A stretch of 64,000 nt of DNA, from the NCBI GenBank assembly GCA_963786305.1, contig CAWAYL010000014.1:62001-126000 (forward strand). The letters are read 5' to 3'. A program made the translations under genes and the position numbers. Under the pieces are notes generated by a model. It searched no databases. It was not told the DNA's origin and saw only the letters and a program-made list of their open reading frames with translations. Each line of letters starts with the position of its first letter. Position 1 is the first letter of the stretch. Below, one piece after another: positions 17,584 to 24,946 of the stretch. This DNA is from CAKZLS01 sp963786305 (lineage in GTDB: Bacteria; Pseudomonadota; Alphaproteobacteria; Rhodospirillales; Defluviicoccaceae).

Positions 17584-19343
17584 CAGATTTTCTGACCTCC
17601 CGCGGCGGCGCCATAGACACGCGCGGCCGGCTGCGATTTGGTGATGACCACATCGAGATACTCGATGCGCGGGTCCCCGCCCGCGTCGTAGTAGGCCATG
17701 GAGTGCTTGAGATAGTTCTCGTCGTCGCGGGCAACGTGATCGAGACGCTGGTGGGCGCCCCGTGACTCCTTGCGTTCGATCGCCGAAACGGCCACCGTCT
17801 GCGAGACCTCGATCATCGCGCCCAATTCCAGGACCTGGGTCAGGTCGGTGTTGAACACCATGCTCTTGTCCTCAAGCACCACGTTCTTGAAGCGGTCGCG
17901 GACCTCGTGGATCTTGTCCACGGTGGCCCTAAGCGTATCCTCGCTGCGGTAGATGCCGCAGCCGTCTTCCATGCTGTGGGTCAACTCGTTGCGCAAAGCC
18001 GAAACGCGCTCGGTGCCCTTGCCGGTGAACAGCGCCTTGATCCGTCCCTCGGCGTCGGCCGCCTGCTTCTCGATCGCCGAGCCGGACGCGGCCTTGGCGT
18101 CGCGGATATGCTCGACCGCATTGCGCCCGGCGATGGCGCCGAAAACCAGCAGTTCGCCCAGCGAGTTCGAGCCCAGCCGGTTGGCGCCGTTGATGGAGAC
18201 GCAGGCGCATTCGCCCGCCGAGAACAGCCCGTCGATGCTGGTGGCGGCCCGGATGTCGGTGTGGATGCCGCCCATCATATAGTGCACCACCGGACGCACC
18301 GGAACCAGATCGGTCACCGGATCGGTGCCGACGTAGCTGCGCGCGAGATCGCGGACCAGCGGGAGGCGCTCGTCGATCTTCTTCTCGCCGAGATGGCGCA
18401 TGTCGAGGTGAATGACATCGCCCCATTTCGACTGGACCGTGCGGCCCTTCTGCTGTTCGTGCCAGAAGGCCTGGCTCAACCGGTCGCGGGGGCCGAGTTC
18501 CATGGTCTTGAGCACCGGTTCGGGAGTTGGCGTGCCGAGATCATAGTCCTGGAGATAGCGGTAGCCGTCCTTGTTGAGAAGCCATCCGCCCTCGCCGCGG
18601 CAGCCCTCAGTCAGCAGAATGCCGCTGCCGGGAAGGCCGGTGGGGTGGTACTGGACGAATTCCATGTCCTTAAGCGCGGCGCCGGCGCGGTACGCCATGG
18701 CCATGCCGTCGCCCGTCTTGATGGCGCCGTTGGTGGTGAACGGAAAGATCTTTCCCGCGCCGCCGGACGCGATGATCACCGATTTGGCCTTGACCAGCTT
18801 CAAGACGCCGGTGCGCATCTCCATGCAGACCACGCCCTGCACCGCGCCGTCCTCGACCATCAGATCGGTGGCATAGTGCTCGTCCACGCGTTTGATGGAG
18901 GGATACTTCAGCGTCGTCTGGAACAGCGTATGCAGCATGTGGAAGCCGGTCTTGTCGGCTGCGAACCACGTCCGCATGATCTTCATGCCGCCGAACGGGC
19001 GGACCGCCACGTGGCCGGACTCTTCGCGGCTCCACGGGCATCCCCAGTGCTCCATCTGGGTCAATTCTCTTGGAATTTCGTTGATGAACAACTCGACCGC
19101 GTCTTGATCGGTCAGCCAGTCGCCGCCGCCGACGGTGTCGTCAAAGTGGTAATCGAGACTGTCGTTGGACTTGATGACGCCCGCCGCTCCGCCTTCCGCC
19201 GCGCAGGTGTGGCTGCGCATGGGATAGACTTTCGAAATCAGCAGGACATTGAGTTTGGGATCCGCCTCGGCGACCGCGATGGCCGCGCGCAGACCGGCGC
19301 CGCCAGCGCCGACGATGGCGATATCCGTATTAATGACTTCCAT
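17583..19343 (-). CDS. frdA: Fumarate reductase flavoprotein subunit A
   Basis: 586 residues. FAD-binding IVGAGGAGLRAAIA at 9-22, the covalent-FAD histidine in SHTCAAEGG near 45-53, catalytic segments QYHPTGLPG and RPVVHYMMGGIHTD. The MMGG form and the FrdC/FrdD partners favour fumarate reductase over succinate dehydrogenase, although either direction is chemically possible. First gene of frdABCD on the minus strand. No frame break is visible. Confidence 0.92.
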   Translation of the reverse strand: MEVINTDIAIVGAGGAGLRAAIAVAEADPKLNVLLISKVYPMRSHTCAAEGGAAGVIKSNDSLDYHFDDTVGGGDWLTDQDAVELFINEIPRELTQMEHWGCPWSREESGHVAVRPFGGMKIMRTWFAADKTGFHMLHTLFQTTLKYPSIKRVDEHYATDLMVEDGAVQGVVCMEMRTGVLKLVKAKSVIIASGGAGKIFPFTTNGAIKTGDGMAMAYRAGAALKDMEFVQYHPTGLPGSGILLTEGCRGEGGWLLNKDGYRYLQDYDLGTPTPEPVLKTMELGPRDRLSQAFWHEQQKGRTVQSKWGDVIHLDMRHLGEKKIDERLPLVRDLARSYVGTDPVTDLVPVRPVVHYMMGGIHTDIRAATSIDGLFSAGECACVSINGANRLGSNSLGELLVFGAIAGRNAVEHIRDAKAASGSAIEKQAADAEGRIKALFTGKGTERVSALRNELTHSMEDGCGIYRSEDTLRATVDKIHEVRDRFKNVVLEDKSMVFNTDLTQVLELGAMIEVSQTVAVSAIERKESRGAHQRLDHVARDDENYLKHSMAYYDAGGDPRIEYLDVVITKSQPAARVYGAAAGGQKI

Positions 19344-19359
19344 TGGATACTCCCGTTGG

Positions 19360-19382
19360 CTCCCCCAGAGCGTTTGGGGGAG
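19360..19382. promoter_or_regulatory. Inverted repeat in the frdA leader
   Basis: Arms CTCCCCCA (19360-19367) and TGGGGGAG (19375-19382) with a 7-base loop lie 17 bases upstream of the frdA start. It could be an mRNA hairpin over the ribosome site or an operator. A separate perfect palindrome, AATCAATTGATT, lies at 19485-19496; its half-sites are oriented oppositely to an FNR box, so I do not call it one. Confidence 0.4.
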
Positions 19383-19548
19383 TATATCCGGTTCAAGGGC
19401 GAAAGCTAGACCGGCAACCGATCAGCCGATGACATTTTTTTAGTATCGTAAAACCCGGTGGGCCTTACAAATGCCGGGCGGTTGAATCAATTGATTGTTG
19501 CCGCGCGCGCCCTGGCGGGCGGGCGGAGGTCGAAACGAGGCGCGATGA

Positions 19549-20952
19549 ATGCAGGAACCTGATAGCGACGGGAGCGACACGACGCTCCCCTCGCGGGTGG
19601 TGCGGCACGCGTCCGAACTGATCCGTCTGGCGGGCCCGGTGGTGGTCGGACGCTCGGGCATCATGATCATGTCGTTGGTGGATACCGTCATGATCGGCCG
19701 CTTCGCCACCCGCGAGCTGGCCTATCAGGGCATCGGCCAGGCGCCGGTGATCCCGCTGCTGCTGGCGATGATGGGACTGATGCTGGGAACGCTGGTGGCC
19801 GCGGCTTCCGCCTACGGAGCGGGACGCTTCGCCGACTGCGGAGCGGCGTGGCGGCGATCCCTGCCGGTCGCGCTTGGCGCTGGCATCGCGGCGGCGCTGC
19901 TGTGCGCGCCCGGAGAATCGCTGCTGCGCGCATTCGGACAGACGGTGGATCTTGCCAGCGGTGGCGGACCGGTGGTTCAGGTTCTCGGCCTCGGGCTGCC
20001 GGCGGCCATGATCTTCCTCACCACCAATTTCTTCCTCGAGGGCATCAAGCGGCCGCTTCCGGGCATGGTGATGGTCATCGCCGCCAACGTGCTCAACGCT
20101 CTGCTCAATTGGGTGCTGATCTATGGCCATTTCGGCTTTTCCCCCATGGGCGCCGTCGGCTCGGCGTGGGCGACCACCGGGGTGCGGGTGTTCCTCGCCG
20201 TCGGACTGGTGATCTACGTCTGGTCGATGTCCGACCATGCCCGCTTCGGCGTACGGGCGCGGCCCGGCGGCGGCTGGGGCGCCGGGCGGGCGCAGCGCCA
20301 GATCGGCTACGCCGCCGGCGCCAGCATCGGCGTCGAGGCGACGGCGTTCAGCGTCATGAGCATTTTCGCGGGTTGGCTGGGCGCGGTCCCTCTGGCGGCT
20401 TATTCCATCGCCCTCAACCTGCTATCCATGGTGTTCATGGTTGCCGTCGGCGTCGGATCGGCGACGGCGGTCCGCGTCGGCATCGCCCACGGAACCGGAC
20501 GCGCCGGAGAAGTCGCGCTGGCCGGCTGGACCGGTCTCGCCGTCAACACCCTCGCCATGTCCGGGTTCGGCGTTCTGTTCGCCGTGATCCCCGAAAGCCT
20601 GGTGTCCGCGTACACCGCCGACCCGCCCCTCAGGGCGTTGACCGTTCCGGTCGTCGCTTTTTGCGCATGGGTGCTGGTGGTCGACGGCGGCCAGGGGGTC
20701 ATGGCCAACGCGTTGCGCGGCCGGGGTGAAACCTGGGTGCCCACCGGTCTGCATGTGTTCAGCTATTTTGTCGTCATGGTCCCGGTATGCTGGTTCCTGA
20801 CCTTCGCCTTGGGGCACGGCGTCAGGGGGCTGTACGAAGGCATCCTGATCGCCAGCATCGTGTCGGCGGGATTGCTGTGCGGCCGTTTTTTCTGGCTGGG
20901 AAGGCGCGACGAGCGGCGGCGCGATCTTCACGCGGGCGCCAATCTGGAGTAA
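19549..20952 (+). CDS. MATE family efflux transporter
   Basis: 467 residues and about 12 helices. The N-terminal LIRLAGPVVVGRSGIMIMSLVDTVMIGRF is the MatE signature, repeated in the second half around LAAYSIALNLLSMVFMVAVGVGSATAVR. These proteins export cationic drugs or metabolites by Na+ or H+ antiport. It is divergent from frdA and monocistronic as far as visible. An in-frame ATG is used at 19549; an out-of-frame ATG at 19545 is ignored. Confidence 0.92.
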   Translation: MQEPDSDGSDTTLPSRVVRHASELIRLAGPVVVGRSGIMIMSLVDTVMIGRFATRELAYQGIGQAPVIPLLLAMMGLMLGTLVAAASAYGAGRFADCGAAWRRSLPVALGAGIAAALLCAPGESLLRAFGQTVDLASGGGPVVQVLGLGLPAAMIFLTTNFFLEGIKRPLPGMVMVIAANVLNALLNWVLIYGHFGFSPMGAVGSAWATTGVRVFLAVGLVIYVWSMSDHARFGVRARPGGGWGAGRAQRQIGYAAGASIGVEATAFSVMSIFAGWLGAVPLAAYSIALNLLSMVFMVAVGVGSATAVRVGIAHGTGRAGEVALAGWTGLAVNTLAMSGFGVLFAVIPESLVSAYTADPPLRALTVPVVAFCAWVLVVDGGQGVMANALRGRGETWVPTGLHVFSYFVVMVPVCWFLTFALGHGVRGLYEGILIASIVSAGLLCGRFFWLGRRDERRRDLHAGANLE

Positions 20953-20990
20953 TCTTGGAAGTTTAGTTCTTCAACAAATGGTCGTGAGCC

Positions 20991-21410
20991 GTGATTGCTC
21001 AGAGACGCGAAAAGGACTGGATGGATTTCGTCGACTGGTGCCGGGCGCGGCGCCTCAAGCCGCTGCCGGCGCATCCGTGGACGGTGGCCGCGTACGCGCG
21101 CTGGTGCGAGACGCACTACCGGCGTCCCAACGTTTCCAAGCGCATCGAAGCGATCGCCCGCGCTCACATATTTTATTGTGCCGCGCCGCCGGACCGGCAC
21201 CCGACGGTGATGAGCACGTTGCGGGCAATCGAACGGCGCCATCAGTCCAGGGCGAGCCGCGCCGCGTTGTTTTCTTCCGATGATTTCGCCGAAACCGGGG
21301 GAGCGAAGTCGCCACGCAAAAAAAAGCCGGTCAAGAAGGCGCCCGCCCAGCCACGCCGGTCGTTGCGAAGCGCGCCGGCGCTGGTATCGCGTCGGCCCGC
21401 GGACCGATGA
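20991..21410 (+). CDS. Orphan integrase-like core-binding (SAM-like) domain protein
   Basis: 139 residues from a GTG. Residues 1-85 resemble the N-terminal SAM-like DNA-binding domain of tyrosine recombinases: a HPWTVAAYARWCE helix, then SKRIEAIARAHIFY and DRHPTVMSTLRAIERR. No catalytic domain (no R...HxxR...Y) follows; instead there is a lysine/proline-rich tail (PRKKKPVKKAPAQP). It lies between the MATE and HIT genes with no other mobile-element sign. It could be a domesticated DNA-binding protein. Function unknown. Confidence 0.65.
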   Translation: MIAQRREKDWMDFVDWCRARRLKPLPAHPWTVAAYARWCETHYRRPNVSKRIEAIARAHIFYCAAPPDRHPTVMSTLRAIERRHQSRASRAALFSSDDFAETGGAKSPRKKKPVKKAPAQPRRSLRSAPALVSRRPADR

Positions 21411-21499
21411 TGTCACGACGGTATCCGGCTTCGCCCGGTTGGGTGTATAGTGGACAGTCGGGTCGTTCGGGAGCGGGAGCCAGGAGCGGGAGAAGGCGC

Positions 21500-21922
21500 G
21501 TGTTCGAGCTACATCCGAAACTGAAGGCGGGCTGCATGCCGGTGGGGCGGTTTCCGCTGTGCCTGCTTTTGTTGAAAAACGATTCCAATTATCCCTGGTT
21601 CATCCTCGTTCCCGAACGCGAAGGCCTGACAGAGATCTTCCAACTCAGCCAGGAGGATCAGACACGCCTGATCCTCGAATCGTCGCAGCTTTCGGAGCAT
21701 CTCGCCACCGCGTTCAAGGCCGACCGGATGAACGTCGCGGCGCTGGGCAACGTGGTGCCGCAGCTTCACGTCCATCATATCGTCCGCCACGAAACGGATC
21801 CCGCCTGGCCGGGACCGGTCTGGGGCAAGGTCGCGGCCCGGCCTTACAAACCCGGCGATGCGGCGCGTACCAAGGCGATCGTCAGCGAGGCCATCGGCGG
21901 CATGTTCACCACCATCGAGTGA
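21500..21922 (+). CDS. HIT domain protein
   Basis: 140 residues from the GTG at 21500, which follows a GGGAGAAGG ribosome site; the frame is open further upstream but unconserved. The HIT triad QLHVHHIVRHE carries the catalytic histidines of a nucleotide hydrolase or transferase, and NDSNYPWFILVPERE is the usual proteobacterial opening. Likely a cytoplasmic AP4A- or nucleotide-monophosphate-acting enzyme; the substrate is not determinable. Confidence 0.9.
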   Translation: MFELHPKLKAGCMPVGRFPLCLLLLKNDSNYPWFILVPEREGLTEIFQLSQEDQTRLILESSQLSEHLATAFKADRMNVAALGNVVPQLHVHHIVRHETDPAWPGPVWGKVAARPYKPGDAARTKAIVSEAIGGMFTTIE

Positions 21923-21946
21923 ACTGATAACCAATGAGTCGTCCCA

Positions 21947-23578
21947 TCAGGCCGCTTCGGACGCCTCGGTTTCCGCGCGCCGCTGGCGGCGCCAGCGGCC
22001 GATGGTATCCTCGATGAACCAGTCGTCGATGTAATCCGTCTGCCAGGCCTCGGCGAATGCCGCCGTTCCGCTTTTCGGGCGGCAGGATTCCTCGAGCGTG
22101 TCGAACCGCAGCCGCATGGGCACGGTGACCCCTTCGCCGACGGCGATGCACTCTTGCGCATGCAGGGCCGGCAGCGCCGCGAGCAGCCCATCGGCGCCGT
22201 CCGGCAGGGTCGTGCGGACGAACTCCTGGTCGTTCTCGTTGGACATCCTGAGGGCGAACAGCGTGTTGCACTGAGACAGAATGGTCGCCGACAGCTCCGA
22301 CGGCCGCTGCGTCACCAGACAGAGCGAGACGCCGTATTTCCGGCCTTCCTTGGCGATCCGCGAAATGGAGCGCCGCGTCGGCGCGAAACCGAGGTTTTCA
22401 TCGCTGGGGACGTAGCGGTGCGCCTCTTCGCAGACCAGCAGGACCGGAATGGCCTTGGCGTCGACACTCCACACCGCGAAATCGAAGATCATGCGGCACA
22501 ACACCGACACCACAACGTCGACGATCTCGGACGGCACGCCGGAAAGGTCGATGATGGTCGCCGGGCGGCCCGAGACCGGGACGCGGAGGATGCGGGACAG
22601 GATGGACACCATCGTGTCGCGCACCACCACGCCGGAAAACATGAAGGCGAACCTCTGGTCCGAACTCAGGGCCTGGATGCGCGTCTGCAGCCGCAGATAC
22701 GGCAGCGACGTCTCCGTCTTGTCGAGACACCCCATGGCGTCGCCGATGAGGCGCTGGACCTCGCCCAAGCGATAGGGAATGGGGGTGTCGACGGTGACAT
22801 ACTCGGTGTCCGCGTCCGGCCCGAGAAACTTGCGCCGGGCGGCGAGGATGGCGTCCTTGAGGATGTCGATCTCGGTGTCGCGGTCCTTGCCGTCGCTGGT
22901 GACGAACGCCGCCACGGTCTCCTCGAAGTTCATCAGCCAGTACGGCAAGTCCAGGTTCGACAGATTGATCCGCTCGGCCCGCTCGCCGAATGCCGATCCG
23001 TACTCGTTGTGCGGGTCGAGCACCACCACGTGGCCGTTCGGATGTTCGTCGAGGATGGCGCGCAGGATCAGCGCGGTGGAGCAGGACTTGCCCGAACCGG
23101 TGGTTCCGAGGACGGCGAAATGCTTGCCCAGGAGGCTGTCGGTGGCGATGAAGGCCGGCAGATCGCGATCCTGGTGAATGGTGCCGATCCGCACGTTGGA
23201 GGTGCGCGGCCGGGCGTAGATCACGGCCAGGTCCTCGGGCGTGACCGCGAGGAGGTCCGCGCCCAGCGGCGGGTACACCGACAATCCGCGCTGAAAACAG
23301 GTGTCGGTTCCGGAAAACTCCGGATCCATCATCTCGCCCAGCATGTCGACCTCGACCATCTTGCGGGCTGTCTCCAGAGGGGCCGAGGTATCGGTGATCC
23401 ACATGCCGCCGACCATGCCGAACACCGTCGAGATCCGCGTTTTCATCTTGACGAAACCACCGAACTGCACCGCGTCCAGGGCCATGGCGTGTTCCGCGCC
23501 GGTGCCGAGCAGGACGCCGGAGATCTTCGATCCCTTGACGGAAACGACGTGGCCCACCTTCTGATCGATCTCGCCCAT
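21947..23578 (-). CDS. HerA-type ATP-binding protein (DUF87)
   Basis: About 543 residues from the ATG at 23578 (an upstream frame extension is ignored; AGGGGC lies before this ATG). An N-terminal beta-barrel-like HAS domain is followed by Walker A GTTGSGKS, Walker B VVVLDPHNEYGSAF, LLVCEEAHRYVP and the arginine-finger region GRKYGVSLCLVTQRPSELS, all HerA/FtsK-like hexameric translocase marks. No NurA nuclease gene is adjacent. Convergent with the HIT gene. Role in DNA processing is inferred from family only. Confidence 0.85.
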   Translation of the reverse strand: MGEIDQKVGHVVSVKGSKISGVLLGTGAEHAMALDAVQFGGFVKMKTRISTVFGMVGGMWITDTSAPLETARKMVEVDMLGEMMDPEFSGTDTCFQRGLSVYPPLGADLLAVTPEDLAVIYARPRTSNVRIGTIHQDRDLPAFIATDSLLGKHFAVLGTTGSGKSCSTALILRAILDEHPNGHVVVLDPHNEYGSAFGERAERINLSNLDLPYWLMNFEETVAAFVTSDGKDRDTEIDILKDAILAARRKFLGPDADTEYVTVDTPIPYRLGEVQRLIGDAMGCLDKTETSLPYLRLQTRIQALSSDQRFAFMFSGVVVRDTMVSILSRILRVPVSGRPATIIDLSGVPSEIVDVVVSVLCRMIFDFAVWSVDAKAIPVLLVCEEAHRYVPSDENLGFAPTRRSISRIAKEGRKYGVSLCLVTQRPSELSATILSQCNTLFALRMSNENDQEFVRTTLPDGADGLLAALPALHAQECIAVGEGVTVPMRLRFDTLEESCRPKSGTAAFAEAWQTDYIDDWFIEDTIGRWRRQRRAETEASEAA

Positions 23579-23785
23579 ATGTCTTGCCCCTGGATGATGC
23601 GCCGTCCGGCGCGGTGATGTCGCCAACCCGCGAGCGCGGGTCGCGGGTTAGGGCAAAAGTAACGATCACAACGCTAAAAAGGCCTTAACGCGGACCGCCC
23701 CTCGCACCGGCGGGCATGGCCGGCCCGGGTGAAGAGCAAATCCCCGGGTCAAGTAAATCGAGGAGATTGTTATCGGAAACCACCA

Positions 23786-24919
23786 GTGACAAATCCGGAA
23801 GTCCGGCCGTTGTCGGACACCGAGCGGCGCGACTGGCTGCGATTGATCCGCTGCGAAAGCGTCGGGCCCATCACCTTTTTTGCCTTGCTGCGCCGCTTCG
23901 GAACCGCGCGGGCGGCGCTCGACGCGCTGCCGGAGCTTGCCCGCCGCGGCGGACGGCGCGCGCCCATCAAGATCTGTTCGGCGGACGAAGCCGAACGCGA
24001 ACTCGCGGCGACCCATGCCGTCGGCGGCCGCATGATCGCGCGGCGCGAACCGGAGTATCCGCCCTTGCTGGCCGAGATCGCCGACCCACCGCCGCTGATC
24101 GGCGTGCGGGGCGACGCCCGGCTGTTGGCGCGTCCGACGGTGGCCATGGTCGGCAGCCGCAACGCGTCGCTGAACGGTCGGAGGTTGGCGCGTCAACTCG
24201 CGGAAGATCTGGGCGCCCTGTCCATCGTGGTGGCTTCGGGTCTGGCGCGCGGCATCGACGCCGCCGCGCACATGGGCGCCCTGGCGACGGGCACCGTCGC
24301 CGTGGTGGCCGGCGGGGTCGATGTGGTCTACCCGGAAGACAACAGAGACCTCCATGACGAGATCGTCGCGCGCGGCGCGGTGATCTCCGAGGTGGCGGCC
24401 GGTGTCCGCCCGCGGGCCCGGCACTTCCCACGGCGCAACCGGCTGATATCGGGGCTGGCGCGGGGCGTTGTGGTGGTGGAGGCGAACATGCGTTCGGGTT
24501 CGCTGATCACGGCGCGCATGGCGCTGGAGCAGGGCCGGGAGGTCTTCGCGGTGCCGGGATCGCCGCTCGATCCGCGCGCGCGGGGAGCCAACGACCTGAT
24601 CCGCCAGGGCGCGGTCTTGACCGAGTCGGCCGCCGACGTGCGTCGGGTCTTCGACGAGACGATGACGCCTCTCGCCACCGGCCTGTCGTCGGTCGATCCG
24701 GGTTTGCCGGTATCCGAACTTCCGGGTGCCGCCGAGACGACGGCGGCGCGGCGCGCGCTTGCCGAAACGCTATCGCCGACGCCCGTAACGGTTGACGAAA
24801 TCATTCGCACCTGCCAATTGTCGCCGGCTGTCGTGACGACGGTCCTGCTGGAATGGGAACTGGCGGGCCAGCTGGAGCGGCACCCTGGAAACAAAGTATC
24901 CCTGATCGCGCCGGCCTGA
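23786..24919 (+). CDS. dprA: DNA-processing protein DprA
   Basis: 377 residues from the GTG at 23786; an ATG at 23729 is in frame but precedes the conserved start LSDTERRDWLRLIR. The Rossmann core has PTVAMVGSRNASLNGRR, VASGLARGIDAAAHMGAL, FPRRNRLISGLARGVVVVEA and GREVFAVPGSPLDPRARGAN. DprA protects incoming single-stranded DNA and loads RecA in transformation. The C-terminal winged-helix (VDEIIRTCQLSPAVV) is present. topA follows by 27 bases, as in many alphaproteobacteria. Confidence 0.93.
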   Translation: MTNPEVRPLSDTERRDWLRLIRCESVGPITFFALLRRFGTARAALDALPELARRGGRRAPIKICSADEAERELAATHAVGGRMIARREPEYPPLLAEIADPPPLIGVRGDARLLARPTVAMVGSRNASLNGRRLARQLAEDLGALSIVVASGLARGIDAAAHMGALATGTVAVVAGGVDVVYPEDNRDLHDEIVARGAVISEVAAGVRPRARHFPRRNRLISGLARGVVVVEANMRSGSLITARMALEQGREVFAVPGSPLDPRARGANDLIRQGAVLTESAADVRRVFDETMTPLATGLSSVDPGLPVSELPGAAETTAARRALAETLSPTPVTVDEIIRTCQLSPAVVTTVLLEWELAGQLERHPGNKVSLIAPA

Positions 24920-24946
24920 CGGCGGCGCCATCGGAGGTGGGGCTGC

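Noticed and set aside
19482..19496. FNR-like box upstream of frdA
   Set aside because: TTGA and TCAA are present but the spacing and orientation do not match TTGAT-N4-ATCAA.
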